Origin: AC-32 sp963755635
GTDB lineage: Bacteria; Actinomycetota; Thermoleophilia; Gaiellales; Gaiellaceae
Reading direction: 5' to 3'
Assembly (NCBI GenBank): GCA_963755635.1
Contig: CAVWKS010000036.1
Span: 62,001 to 126,000, forward strand
Length of the DNA stretch: 64,000 nucleotides
Below the pieces are notes generated by a model. The model was not told the origin of the DNA. It saw nothing but the letters and a program-made list of their open reading frames with translations, and did not search any database. The translations under genes were made by a program, and so were the position numbers. The first letter of the stretch is position 1, and every line of letters starts with the position of its first letter. Positions 34,439-42,905 of this stretch are shown here, piece by piece.

Positions 34439-35146
34439 ATGGGACTGAGTGACTTCTGGGAAGGCCAGGCGGAGCGCTGGGTGCGCTGGGCGCGCGAGCC
34501 GGGGCACGATTCCTACTGGCGCTTCCACCGCGACCGTTTCCTCGAGCTCGTCCCTCCGCCGGGGCGGCTGACCATCGACGTCGGTTGCGGCGAGGGCAGG
34601 CTCGCGCGCGATCTGAAGGCGCTGGGCCACACGGTGGTCGCCGTCGACCGGTCGGCGGCGATGCTCGCCTACGCGCGCGAGGCCGATCCCGCGCTCGACG
34701 TGCGCGAGGCCGACGCGGCCGCGCTGCCGCTCGAGGACGGCTCTGTTGATCTCGTCGTCTCGTTCATGTCGCTGATGAACACGGACGACCTCGAGGGCGC
34801 GGTGCGCGAGGCGGCGCGGGTGCTCGAGCCCGGCGGCCGCTACTGCGTCGCGATCACGCACCCGCTCAACACCGCCGGCGCGTTCACCTCGCGGGACCCC
34901 GGCGCGCCCTTCGTGATCGAGGGCTCGTACTTCGAGCGGGCGCAGAAGGAGGTCCCGGTCGAGCGCGACGGGCTCGAGATGACCTTCCTGGACGCCCACC
35001 GCCCGCTCGAGGACTACACGCGCGCGCTCGAAGAGGCCGAGCTGGTGGTCGATCGCCTCCGCGAGCTCCGCGACGACGGCGATCCCGACGACAGCCGCTG
35101 GCAGCGTGTCCCGCTCTTCCTCCACCTGCGGGCGCGCAAGAGCTAG
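34439..35146 (+). CDS. SAM-dependent class I methyltransferase
   Basis: A 235-residue Rossmann-fold methyltransferase of the Methyltransf_11 type. Motif I is IDVGCGEGRLARDL (about residues 45-58), then VVAVDRSAAMLAYAREA, ADAAALPLEDGSVDLVVSF and EPGGRYCVAITHPLN. The N-terminal WEGQAERWVRWAREPGHDSYW is characteristic of actinobacterial members. Substrate unknown. It lies between divergent ppdK and the VOC dioxygenase gene 9 bp downstream, with which it is probably co-transcribed. Confidence 0.85.
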   Translation: MGLSDFWEGQAERWVRWAREPGHDSYWRFHRDRFLELVPPPGRLTIDVGCGEGRLARDLKALGHTVVAVDRSAAMLAYAREADPALDVREADAAALPLEDGSVDLVVSFMSLMNTDDLEGAVREAARVLEPGGRYCVAITHPLNTAGAFTSRDPGAPFVIEGSYFERAQKEVPVERDGLEMTFLDAHRPLEDYTRALEEAELVVDRLRELRDDGDPDDSRWQRVPLFLHLRARKS

Positions 35147-35155
35147 CCTGGGCGC

Positions 35156-36088
35156 GTGAAGCTCGAGGGCATCCACCACGTCACCGCCATCACCGGCGAC
35201 GCGCCGGGCAACGTCGACTTCTACGCGCGGGTGCTCGGGCTGCGGCTCGTCAAGAAGAGCGTCAACCAGGACGATCCGACCGTCTACCACCTCTTCTACG
35301 GGGACGAGCGCGGCGATCCCGGCGCGGACATCACCTTCTTCGAGTACCCGAACGCCCGGCCCGGTCGCGCAGGCGCGGGGATGGTGCACACCATCGGGTG
35401 GCGCGTCGCGTCGGCGGAGGCGATCGGCTTCTGGGAGAGCAGGCTCGCCGACGAGGGCGTGGAGACCGAGCGCTACCCCGACGGGAGCCTCGCGTTTCGC
35501 GACCCGGAGGGCTTGCGGCACGCATTGATCCCCGGCGCGACCGAAGACGAGCCGCTGATCGCCGACCACCCGCAGGTCCCGAAGGAGCTGGCGCTGCAGG
35601 GCTTCCACGGAGTCCGCGCCTACGCGCACGACCCCGAGCAGAGCCGCCGGTTCCTCGAGGAGGCTCTCTCCTTCGAGCGGGACGGCGAGGCGTCCTGGGA
35701 GGTGCGCGGCGAGGAGCGTGGCGGCGTCTACCTCTACGACCAGACCGACGAACGCGGCGTCGGCGGCGCGGGCACGGTCCACCACGTCGCCTGGGCATCG
35801 CCCAACGACGACCACGAGGCCTGGCGCGCCCGGGTCGAGGCCGCGGGCGCGTCCCCCACGCCGGTGATCGACCGCTTCTACTTCCGCTCGATCTACTTCC
35901 GCGAGCCGTCAGGCGTGCTGTTCGAGATCGCGACGATCGGGCCCGGCTTCGCCGTGGACGAGCCCGCGGATCACCTCGGCGAGCGGCTCTCGCTCCCGCC
36001 GAACTACGAGCAGCTGCGCGACCGGCTCGAGCAGGTGCTCACGCCGCTGCCGGACACGCGGCGTCAGCTCGCGACCGGCGGCCGGTAG
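35156..36088 (+). CDS. Ring-cleaving dioxygenase-like VOC protein (MhqO/glyoxalase superfamily)
   Basis: A 310-residue protein of two VOC repeats. It begins LEGIHHVTAITGDAPGNVDFY and repeats the pattern at the middle (LQGFHGVRAYAHDPEQSRRF) and at GTVHHVAWAS. The metal ligands expected of extradiol dioxygenases are His9 (in GIHHVT), the second-repeat His and the Glu in GVLFEIATI. Similar proteins respond to quinone or hydroquinone stress (MhqO). The GTG start is 9 bp after the methyltransferase. The last 25 bp overlap a small membrane-protein gene on the other strand. Confidence 0.85.
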   Translation: MKLEGIHHVTAITGDAPGNVDFYARVLGLRLVKKSVNQDDPTVYHLFYGDERGDPGADITFFEYPNARPGRAGAGMVHTIGWRVASAEAIGFWESRLADEGVETERYPDGSLAFRDPEGLRHALIPGATEDEPLIADHPQVPKELALQGFHGVRAYAHDPEQSRRFLEEALSFERDGEASWEVRGEERGGVYLYDQTDERGVGGAGTVHHVAWASPNDDHEAWRARVEAAGASPTPVIDRFYFRSIYFREPSGVLFEIATIGPGFAVDEPADHLGERLSLPPNYEQLRDRLEQVLTPLPDTRRQLATGGR

Positions 36089-36255
36089 CCCGGCCGGCGC
36101 CGCGCGCGGAAGTCCGCGAGCCACGCCAGCGCTCGCAGGCCCATCCAGACCGGCGTCAGGATCACGTAGAACAGGGCGATCGCGAAGGCCAGGATCAGCC
36201 ACCAGAGGGCCCAGCGCCAGAGCGGCACCCGGCCCTTCGGCGCCGGAGCCGTCAC
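36064..36255 (-). CDS. Small membrane protein downstream of the PPDK regulator
   Basis: A 63-residue protein with one long hydrophobic segment (WRWALWWLILAFAIALFYVI) and a basic C-terminus (DFRARRRPGYRP). No family recognised. Its GTG overlaps the stop of the PPDK regulatory gene (GTGA), so it is translationally coupled and probably expressed. It overlaps the convergent VOC gene by 25 bp. Confidence 0.65.
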   Translation of the reverse strand: MTAPAPKGRVPLWRWALWWLILAFAIALFYVILTPVWMGLRALAWLADFRARRRPGYRPPVAS

Positions 36256-37094
36256 GAGACCTTGGCTTTGCGCCGTCCGTGCCCCTCGCTGCGCCGGCGC
36301 TCGACGAGGCGGATCACCCGCGCCGCGGTCTCCTCGATCGACAGCTCGGAGATCTCGATCACCGGGCAGCCGAGCCGGCGGTGAATCTCCTTGGCCTCCT
36401 CGAGCTCGGCGTAGATCTCCAGCAGCTCCGCGTAGGCGCGCTGGTTGCCGCCGAGCCGGGCCGCCCGCTGGCGCCGGATCTCCTGCAGGCGCGCCGCGTC
36501 GATCGTCAGCCCGACGATCTTGCTCGGGTCGACGTGGAACAGCGCGGACGGCGGCTCGATCCCCTTGACGACCGGCACGTTGGAGGTCTTGTAGCCGAGG
36601 TAGCCGAGGTACATCGAGAGCGGCGTCTTCGACGTGCGCGAGACGCCGACGAGGATGATGTCGGCCTCGTGCAACCCTGCGGCGACGCCGTCGTCGTACT
36701 TGACCGCGAACTCGATCGCGGCGATGCGCTTGAAATAGGTCGAGTCGAGCGGCGCACGGGCGCCGGGGGTCATCTGCGCCGAGACGCCGGCGACGCGGGC
36801 CACGGCGTCGATCGGGTGGCCGAGCAGGTCGCAGTAGTGCAGGCGGTAGCGGCGGCAGAGCGCCCGCGCGGCCTCACGCAGGTCCGGGTGGACGAGCGTG
36901 TAGATGATCACCGCGGGCCGGTTCTTCGCCCGGTTCAGCGCCAGGTTCAGGTCGTCGACGGTCTCCACGCGCGGGTGGCGGATCTCCTCGAACTCCTGTC
37001 CCGGAAACTGCGCCTCGAGCGCGTGGACCAGGCGCACGGCCGTCTCCCCCGTGGAGTCGGAGATGACGTGCAGCTCGACGGGGTTTTTCGGCAC
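36252..37094 (-). CDS. ppsR: Pyruvate, phosphate dikinase regulatory protein (DUF299 kinase/phosphorylase)
   Basis: Bifunctional regulator that inactivates PPDK or PEP synthase by ADP-dependent phosphorylation of the Thr next to the catalytic His, and reactivates it by phosphorolysis. The 280-residue protein has the N-terminal VISDSTGETAVRLVHALEAQ and the P-loop GVSRTSKTPLSMYLGYLGYK. Its target is very probably PpdK, 2 kb away on the same strand, whose GGMTSH site is intact. GTG 37094 is 6 nt from a TACGCT box. Followed by the coupled small membrane protein gene. Confidence 0.92.
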   Translation of the reverse strand: MPKNPVELHVISDSTGETAVRLVHALEAQFPGQEFEEIRHPRVETVDDLNLALNRAKNRPAVIIYTLVHPDLREAARALCRRYRLHYCDLLGHPIDAVARVAGVSAQMTPGARAPLDSTYFKRIAAIEFAVKYDDGVAAGLHEADIILVGVSRTSKTPLSMYLGYLGYKTSNVPVVKGIEPPSALFHVDPSKIVGLTIDAARLQEIRRQRAARLGGNQRAYAELLEIYAELEEAKEIHRRLGCPVIEISELSIEETAARVIRLVERRRSEGHGRRKAKVS

Positions 37095-37100
37095 GCGCGG

Positions 37101-37127
37101 AGCGTATCGGCGCGAGGGCGATAACCT
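37101..37127. promoter_or_regulatory. Divergent leaderless promoters of ppsR and glyS
   Basis: TACGCT on the minus strand (37106-37101) is 6 nt from GTG 37094. TAACCT on the plus strand (37122-37127) is 7 nt from GTG 37135. The two boxes are separate here, not shared. Confidence 0.5.
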
Positions 37128-37134
37128 CAGCTTC

Positions 37135-38496
37135 GTGGCCGAGACGACCGAGGTGACGATGGACAAGATCGTCTCGCTGTGCCGGCGGCGGGGCTTCGTC
37201 TTCCCGTCCTCGGAGATCTACGGCGGCCTCGGCTCGACCTACGACTACGGCCACTACGGCGTCCTGCTGCGCGACAACATCCGCCAGCTCTGGTTCCGCG
37301 CCATGGTGCGCGAGCGGGACGACATCGTCGCGCTCGACTCCGCGGTCATCCTCAACCCGAAGGTCTGGGAGGCGTCCGGGCACGTGAGCGGCTTCACCGA
37401 CCCGCTCGTCGACTGCCGCACCTGCAAGCTGCGCTTCCGGGAGGACCAGCTCGGAACCGCCCAGTGCGGCCGCAAGCCTTCGAAGCATCCCGGCGAGACG
37501 CCGGACTGCGACCTGACCGAGGCGCGGCAGTTCAACCTGATGTTCGAGACGCAGGTCGGAGCCCTCGAGGACGCGAGCTCGGCCGCGTACCTGCGGCCGG
37601 AGACCGCGCAGGGCATCTTCATCAACTTCAAGAACGTGCTGCAGCTCGCGCGCCGCAAGCCGCCGTTCGGGATCGCCCAGATCGGCAAGGCGTTCCGGAA
37701 CGAGATCACGCCGGGCAACTTCGTCTTCCGCGTCCGCGAGTTCGAGCTGATGGAGATGGAGTACTTCGTCCCGCCCGATGAGGCCTCCAAGTGGCACAGC
37801 TACTGGATCGAGGCGCGGTTGAACTGGTTCCTGAAGTACGGCCTGCGCGAGAGCATGCTCCGGGTGCGGGAGCACGGCGAGGACGAGCGCTCGCACTACT
37901 CGACCGCCACGAGCGACATCGAGTACCTCTATCCGATCGGCTGGTCGGAGCTCGAGGGCATCGCGAATCGCGGCGCGTACGACCTGACGCAGCACACCGA
38001 GCACTCCGGGACGAAGCTCGAGTACGTCGGCGAGGGCGGCGAGCGCTACACGCCGTGGGTGATCGAGCCCGCGGTGTCGATCGAGCGGATCTTCGTCGCG
38101 CTGCTCGCGGACGCCTACGACGAGGAGGTCGTGGCGGAGCGGCAGCGGACGGTGCTGCGGCTGCATCCGGCGATGGCGCCGGTCAAGGCCGCGGTCCTGC
38201 CGCTGATCGCGCGGGACGAGGGCATGGTCGGGCACGCACGGAAGCTGTACGAGGAGCTGCGCGGCGAGTGGGTCGTCGAGTACGACGACGGCGGGCAGAT
38301 CGGCCGGAGGTATCGCCGCCAGGACGAGATCGGCACGCCCTTCGCCTTCACCATCGACGAGCAGACGCTCTCGGACTCGACCGTGACGGTGCGCGACCGC
38401 GACTCGCTGGCGCAGGAGCGGTTGCCGATCTCAGGCGTCGCCGCGTGGCTCGGCGATGCGCTGCGGCGCGACTGGCGCTCGCCGAAAGGCGAATAA
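37135..38496 (+). CDS. glyS: Glycyl-tRNA synthetase, alpha2 class II type
   Basis: Charges tRNA-Gly. The 453-residue enzyme shows the eukaryote/archaeal-like dimeric GlyRS fold. An N-terminal GFVFPSSEIYGGLGSTYDYG is followed by a zinc-type Cys pair (DCRTCKLRF). Motif 2 is AFRNEITPGNFVFRVREFE and motif 3 is VIEPAVSIERIFVAL. The C-terminal anticodon-binding domain starts near LHPAMAPVKAAVLPL. GTG 37135 is fixed by a TAACCT box 7 nt before it. The next gene starts 29 bp downstream. Confidence 0.95.
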   Translation: MAETTEVTMDKIVSLCRRRGFVFPSSEIYGGLGSTYDYGHYGVLLRDNIRQLWFRAMVRERDDIVALDSAVILNPKVWEASGHVSGFTDPLVDCRTCKLRFREDQLGTAQCGRKPSKHPGETPDCDLTEARQFNLMFETQVGALEDASSAAYLRPETAQGIFINFKNVLQLARRKPPFGIAQIGKAFRNEITPGNFVFRVREFELMEMEYFVPPDEASKWHSYWIEARLNWFLKYGLRESMLRVREHGEDERSHYSTATSDIEYLYPIGWSELEGIANRGAYDLTQHTEHSGTKLEYVGEGGERYTPWVIEPAVSIERIFVALLADAYDEEVVAERQRTVLRLHPAMAPVKAAVLPLIARDEGMVGHARKLYEELRGEWVVEYDDGGQIGRRYRRQDEIGTPFAFTIDEQTLSDSTVTVRDRDSLAQERLPISGVAAWLGDALRRDWRSPKGE

Positions 38497-38525
38497 CCGG
38501 GGCGCGCGCCGGGCAAAGACCCGGC

Positions 38526-38930
38526 ATGGACACGACCGTGCGCGTCGAGGAGGTTCGCACCTTCCAGACGAAGTCCGGGAACACGCGCTTCGTCCTGCGC
38601 GACGACGAGGGGAACGAGTACACGACCTTCCGCGAGGAGATCGGCCGGGCGGCGATGGCGGCCCAGGGCAGGCGGGCGAAGCTCGAGTACCACGAGGAGC
38701 AGCGGAACGGCTTCCGCAACGTCTACCTCGACGCGGTCGAGCCGCTCGAGGAGGAGCGCGACGGCGAGGACGAGCACGCCGACGAGGTCGCCTGGAAGAC
38801 GGCCGTCGACTCGGCGCCTTGGCTTGTGGGCTCGGAGCGTGAGGTCCCGGCCGAGGAGCTCTTCGAGAAGCTCCAGCCCTTCAAGGAGCTCGTCGCCGAG
38901 GACATCAAGGACGGCGAGCGCGAGGACTGA
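38526..38930 (+). CDS. Conserved-looking protein with possible OB-fold N-terminus
   Basis: A 134-residue protein I cannot name. The first half (VRVEEVRTFQTKSGNTRFVL, then EYTTFREEIGRAAMAAQGRR) looks like a small beta-barrel of the OB type. The second half is acidic (EEERDGEDEHADEVAWK) and helical. No signal peptide. It lies 29 bp after glyS on the same strand and is likely co-transcribed. It ends 18 bp before the convergent recO stop. Confidence 0.7.
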   Translation: MDTTVRVEEVRTFQTKSGNTRFVLRDDEGNEYTTFREEIGRAAMAAQGRRAKLEYHEEQRNGFRNVYLDAVEPLEEERDGEDEHADEVAWKTAVDSAPWLVGSEREVPAEELFEKLQPFKELVAEDIKDGERED

Positions 38931-38948
38931 CCGGCCGAGGCCTAGGCG

Positions 38949-39692
38949 TCAGGCGCGCAGCGTCCGCAGCCTGAAGCCGCCGTGGTACTCGTAGGACGAG
39001 GTGATGACGGACAGCGCCTCGCGCGCGCCGCGGCTCGTCAGGCCGGCCCCTTGCGCGCCGTCGAGCGGCCGGCGGAGCAGCCCGTCGATCGTCGCCAGGC
39101 CGTCGGGCGACAGCGGGAGCCCGCCGCCGTTCGCGCAGGCACGGCAGACGGCGCCGCCCGCCTGGGGCGAGTAGAGCGTCAGGCCCTCCTCGGCCCCGCA
39201 GTCGGCGCAGCTCGTCACGTGCGGCAGGTAACCGGAGAGCCAGAGCAGCTTGAGCTGGAACGAGAGCACCAGCGGATCCATCGTGGGGCTCCCCGCCGCC
39301 GGCACGAGTGCGTCGGTCAGGTCGAGAAAGCGCGTGAGCGCCCGGAACGCCCGCTCGTTCGCCTCCTGCTCGGGGAAGAGCCGGAGCATCGCCTCGGCGG
39401 CGACGAGCGCGACCCCGAGCCGGTACGGCTCCTCTCTCGTCTCGTGGTGCGAGTGGATCAGCTCGGCGCCGGTGACGGTCTGGAGCTCGCCGCTGCCCTG
39501 GTGGAGGATGAGCTCGGAGTGGCTGAGCGGCTCGAGCCGCGCCCCGAAGCGCGACTTCGTCTTGCGCACGCCTTTCGCGACCGCTCCCACGCGCCCGCGG
39601 TCGAGCGTGTAGAGGTGCAGCACGCGATCGGCCTCGCCCAGCCGGAAGGAGCGCAGGACGACGGCCTCGGTCTTGTACGTCCGCCCGGCCAC
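38949..39692 (-). CDS. recO: DNA repair protein RecO
   Basis: Mediator that loads RecA on SSB-coated single-stranded DNA in the RecFOR pathway. The 247-residue protein has the N-terminal OB fold (YKTEAVVLRSFRLGEADRVL, and KGVRKTKSRFGARLEPLSH), the helical middle part, and a four-Cys zinc site (CADCGAEEGL and CRACANGG). I set the start at GTG 39692 because a TACACT box ends 8 nt before it. A TTG 9 nt further upstream would overlap the promoter box. Confidence 0.92.
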   Translation of the reverse strand: MAGRTYKTEAVVLRSFRLGEADRVLHLYTLDRGRVGAVAKGVRKTKSRFGARLEPLSHSELILHQGSGELQTVTGAELIHSHHETREEPYRLGVALVAAEAMLRLFPEQEANERAFRALTRFLDLTDALVPAAGSPTMDPLVLSFQLKLLWLSGYLPHVTSCADCGAEEGLTLYSPQAGGAVCRACANGGGLPLSPDGLATIDGLLRRPLDGAQGAGLTSRGAREALSVITSSYEYHGGFRLRTLRA

Positions 39693-39700
39693 GTCGTTCA

Positions 39701-39706
39701 AGTGTA
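39701..39706 (-). promoter_or_regulatory. -10 box TACACT for recO
   Basis: TACACT on the minus strand ends 8 nt before GTG 39692, predicting leaderless recO mRNA and correcting the start codon choice. Confidence 0.5.
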
Positions 39707-39756
39707 GAGCGGAGCAAGGTCGGGAATCCCTCGGGCGGTTCCTCGTTTCAACGCAT

Positions 39757-40008
39757 ATGGCCAGGATTCAGATGTATACGACGGCTTGGTGCGGCTACTG
39801 CGTCCGCGCGAAGACGCTGCTCGAATCGCGCGGCCTCGACTACGAGGAGATCTCGCTCGACGACGATCCGGCCTTCCGGCGGCGGCTGCTCGACCTGACC
39901 GGCGGCTGGACGGTGCCCCAGATCCTGGTGGACGGCCGGCCGATCGGCGGGTACACCGAGCTCTGGCAGCTCGACCGCAGCGGCGAGCTCGAGCGGCTCG
40001 CGGCCTAG
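39757..40008 (+). CDS. Glutaredoxin (GrxC type)
   Basis: Thiol-disulfide oxidoreductase with the thioredoxin fold. The 83-residue protein has the dithiol site WCGYC (residues 11-15), the cis-Pro loop TVPQILVDG and GGYTEL near the C-terminus. A CGYC site is typical of GrxC. An alternative ATG five codons downstream would also keep the site. It ends in a 4-bp convergent overlap with fpg. No promoter box with the usual spacing is obvious. Confidence 0.9.
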   Translation: MARIQMYTTAWCGYCVRAKTLLESRGLDYEEISLDDDPAFRRRLLDLTGGWTVPQILVDGRPIGGYTELWQLDRSGELERLAA

Positions 40009-40847
40009 GCGTCCGCGTCGGCGCGCTGGCAGGCCGGGCAGTACCACGTGCCCCTGCCCGCGGCCCGGATCTTCTCGATCGGCGTGCCGCAGCGCTCGCA
40101 CGGCTCGCCGGCGCGGCCGTAGACCTTGAACTCGTGCTGCATGCTGCCGCTCACGCCGTCGGGAGTGCGGTAGTCGCGGAGCGTGGCGCCTTGCCGCGCG
40201 ATCCCGGCTCTCAGTGCGGCACGGACGCCCCGGTGAAGCGCCGAGAGCTCGTCGGGGCTCAGCCCGCCCGCCTCGCGCAGCGGATGGATGCGGGCGCGCC
40301 AGAGTGCCTCGTCGGCGTAGATGTTTCCGACGCCCGCGATGCGGCGTTGGTCGAGGAGCGCGGCCTTGATCGGCGCCTTCCGTCCGGCGAGCACCTCCGC
40401 CAGCCGTCGGGTGGTGAATTCCGGAGCGAGCGGTTCGCGACCGAGCCGCTGCGCCAGGTACGGGTCGACTTCGCCCGGCTCGGTTAGGAGCCACGTTCCG
40501 AACCGCCGCACGTCTCGATAGACGACGTCCGACCCGTCGTCTAGTCTGACAACAGCACGGCGATGCGGATCGTCGGCCGGCAGCGATCCAGTTGCGTCGT
40601 GCAGTAGCTGACCCGTCATCCGGAGGTGAACCAGAAGAACGCGACCGCTTTCGAACCGGACAACTACATACTTGCCGCGTCGATCGAGAGCATCGACCCG
40701 CTCGCCCACGAGCTCGGCCGCGACCTCGACTGGATCGTGGGGCCTCGTCAGGCGGGGATCGGTGATCTGCACGTCGACCAGGCGGCGGCCGACGAGCTTC
40801 GGCTCCAGGTGCGCTCGGACGGTCTCGACCTCGGGTAGCTCGGGCAT
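40005..40847 (-). CDS. mutM: Formamidopyrimidine-DNA glycosylase
   Basis: Base-excision enzyme that removes 8-oxoguanine and formamidopyrimidines and nicks the strand. The 280-residue protein starts MPELPEVETV (Pro2 and Glu3 are catalytic). It carries the conserved Lys in RRGKYVVV, the H2TH region ALLDQRRIAGVGNIYADEAL, and a C-terminal zinc finger CERCGTPIEKIRAAGRGTWY then CPAC. A TAGCCT box at 40859-40854 ends 6 nt before the ATG, suggesting a leaderless start. Confidence 0.95.
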   Translation of the reverse strand: MPELPEVETVRAHLEPKLVGRRLVDVQITDPRLTRPHDPVEVAAELVGERVDALDRRGKYVVVRFESGRVLLVHLRMTGQLLHDATGSLPADDPHRRAVVRLDDGSDVVYRDVRRFGTWLLTEPGEVDPYLAQRLGREPLAPEFTTRRLAEVLAGRKAPIKAALLDQRRIAGVGNIYADEALWRARIHPLREAGGLSPDELSALHRGVRAALRAGIARQGATLRDYRTPDGVSGSMQHEFKVYGRAGEPCERCGTPIEKIRAAGRGTWYCPACQRADADA

Positions 40848-40853
40848 GTCCTC

Positions 40854-40859
40854 AGGCTA
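40854..40859 (-). promoter_or_regulatory. -10 box TAGCCT for mutM
   Basis: TAGCCT on the minus strand ends 6 nt before ATG 40847, in the 70-bp gap after the deoA stop. Confidence 0.45.
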
Positions 40860-40917
40860 GCGAGGCCTGGATTCCCGGCAGGCCGGCGCCACTCGACGCC
40901 GTCAGGCAGGGAGGGTG

Positions 40918-42216
40918 TCAGGCAAGCACATCGAGCACGAGCGGCCGCTCGGCCGGCGGCTCGTCTGCGAAGACGTAGGCGCCTTGCAGCTCCTGCGCGG
41001 CCGCACGTGCTGCTTCGTCGGTCTGCGCATGGATCTCGGCGAGCTGCCCGCCCTCCTCGACACGGTCGCCGCGCTTGGCGAGGCAGACGATGCCCACCGC
41101 GTGGTCGATGGGATCCTCCTTCGTCCGGCGGCCCGCGCCGAGGTGCAGCGCGGCGCGGCCGACGGGAAGCGAGTGCAGCTCGGCGATGAATCCCGAGACG
41201 GGTGCCGGGAGCTCGTGGACCACGGGCGCCTCGGGCAACACGCTCTCGTCGGGATCGCCGCCCTGCGCCTCGATCCAGCGCTCGTAGGCGCGCACGGCCG
41301 ACCCGTCCGCGAGGGCAGCGGAGATGCGTTCGCGTGCGTCGTCCTCGGCGAGCCCGAGGTCGGAAAGGGCGATCAGCCGCGCGGCGGCAGTCTCGACGAG
41401 CTCGGCGAAGTCGGGCGGCCCCTCGCCGCGCAGCGTCGCGATCGCCTCGCGGATCTCGAGCGCGTTCCCGACCGCGCGCCCGAGCGGCTGGTCCATGTCG
41501 GTCAGCAGGCACACCGTCTCGCGCCCGAACCGGGTGCCGAGGTCGCGCATCAGCTCGGCGAGCGTCCGCGCATCCTCGAGCGACTTCATGAACGCGCCCT
41601 CGCCGACCTTGACGTCGAAGACGATCGCGTCTGCCCCGGCGGCGACCTTCTTCGACATGATGCTCGCCGCGATCAGCGGGATGCTGTCGACCGTTCCCGT
41701 CACGTCGCGCAGCGCGTAGAGCCGCTTGTCGGCGGGAACGAGGTTCGCCCCGGCACCGGCGATCGCCATTCCGGCGTCCTTCACCTGCGCCACGAGCTCG
41801 TCGGTCGTGAGCTCCACGCGAAAGCCGGGGATCGACTCGAGCTTGTCGAGCGTCCCGCCCGTATGGCCGAGCCCACGGCCACTGAGCTTTGCGAACGGCA
41901 CCCCGCAGGCCGCGACGATCGGGCCGACGGCGATCGAGGTCTTGTCCCCCACCCCGCCGGTCGAGTGCTTGTCCACGACCTTGCGCCCGAGAGCAGAGTG
42001 GAGGTCGATCGTCTCGCCGGTCTCGATCATCGCCTCGGTCAGGGCGTACGTCTCTTCTCCCGACATCCCGCGGAAGTAGACAGCCATGCAGAACGCGGCG
42101 AGCTGGTAGTCGGGAATCTCGTCCCGCGCGTAGCCGAGCATCAGCTCGCGCAGCTCGGCCGCGCTGAGCTCTCCGCCGTCCCGCTTGCGCTCGATCAGCT
42201 CCGCGGGCCGGATCAC
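40918..42216 (-). CDS. deoA: Thymidine/pyrimidine-nucleoside phosphorylase
   Basis: Phosphorolysis of thymidine or other pyrimidine nucleosides to base plus (deoxy)ribose 1-phosphate, feeding DeoB. The 432-residue protein has the family signature VDKHSTGGVGDKTSIAVGPI (about residues 80-99), SGRGLGHTGGTLDKLES, and the C-terminal domain with SLPVGRAALHLGAGRRTKED. The GTG overlaps the methyltransferase stop (GTGA). Operon order deoB-methyltransferase-deoA. Confidence 0.93.
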   Translation of the reverse strand: MIRPAELIERKRDGGELSAAELRELMLGYARDEIPDYQLAAFCMAVYFRGMSGEETYALTEAMIETGETIDLHSALGRKVVDKHSTGGVGDKTSIAVGPIVAACGVPFAKLSGRGLGHTGGTLDKLESIPGFRVELTTDELVAQVKDAGMAIAGAGANLVPADKRLYALRDVTGTVDSIPLIAASIMSKKVAAGADAIVFDVKVGEGAFMKSLEDARTLAELMRDLGTRFGRETVCLLTDMDQPLGRAVGNALEIREAIATLRGEGPPDFAELVETAAARLIALSDLGLAEDDARERISAALADGSAVRAYERWIEAQGGDPDESVLPEAPVVHELPAPVSGFIAELHSLPVGRAALHLGAGRRTKEDPIDHAVGIVCLAKRGDRVEEGGQLAEIHAQTDEAARAAAQELQGAYVFADEPPAERPLVLDVLA

Positions 42217-42905
42217 GGCTCGGCGACCAGGACGGAGCAGGCGACACGCGCGCGCACGGGAGCCTCGACGAGCCGCGGCCTCGGCGCACCTCCGAGCGAC
42301 TCGACCCAGCGTTGGACTCCGTCCGGATCGACCGTGACCCAGCCATCGACGTCCCGACGCTCGACCCGGCCGAAGTGGCGTTCGAGCACCTCGACCGCCT
42401 CCTCTCGCCGAAAGCGCCGCTCCCAGGCCCAGTCACCTGCAAGCCGGCGAAGCTCCTGCATGTGCTCTCGCCCGTTTGTGACCGCGACCAGGCGGCCGCC
42501 CGGCCGCAGCACCCGGCGCAGCTCGGAAAGAGCGCGATCGAGGTCTTCGACGTGGTAGAGCATCCACGCGGCGACCGCGCAGTCGAATTCGGCGTCCGCG
42601 AAAGGCAGGTCCTGGACGTCTCCGGCGCGCGCGTCCACGCCACGCGCCCGCGCCAGCTCGACCATCCGCGGCGAGCTGTCGACCATCACGACCTCCGCAC
42701 CGAGCTCACGCCCGATCCGCTCGGACAGCTCGCCGGGCCCGCCGCCGACCTCGAGCACATGCTCCGGCGTCGCCTCGGCGATTGCCTGGAAGGCGACCTC
42801 GCGCGCGTCCGGGCCGTCGACGTTCGCATAGATCGAACGCCGCGCCTCGAGCGGCGCCTCGGTCGTGTACTGCGAGGCGACGAGCGCCGGATCGTGTGGC
42901 TTCAC
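42213..42905 (-). CDS. SAM-dependent methyltransferase inside the deo operon
   Basis: A 230-residue class I methyltransferase: motif I VLEVGGGPGELSERIG, then VVMVDSSPRMVELARARGVD, GDVQDLPFADAEFDCAVAAW and RPGGRLVAVTNG. It starts with GTG overlapping the deoB stop, and its own stop overlaps the deoA start, so it is tightly embedded between two nucleoside-catabolic genes. The start at 42905 gives MKPHDPALVASQYTTEAP. Substrate unknown; the coupling could mean a nucleoside-related substrate, but this is only inference. Confidence 0.85.
   Translation of the reverse strand: MKPHDPALVASQYTTEAPLEARRSIYANVDGPDAREVAFQAIAEATPEHVLEVGGGPGELSERIGRELGAEVVMVDSSPRMVELARARGVDARAGDVQDLPFADAEFDCAVAAWMLYHVEDLDRALSELRRVLRPGGRLVAVTNGREHMQELRRLAGDWAWERRFRREEAVEVLERHFGRVERRDVDGWVTVDPDGVQRWVESLGGAPRPRLVEAPVRARVACSVLVAEP

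Noticed and set aside
40860..40925. GGTGTCAGGCA word near the deoA stop as a copy of the dispersed element.
   Set aside because: It lacks the GGTACC and CACAATCGGCAC blocks and lies within the deoA C-terminal codons.
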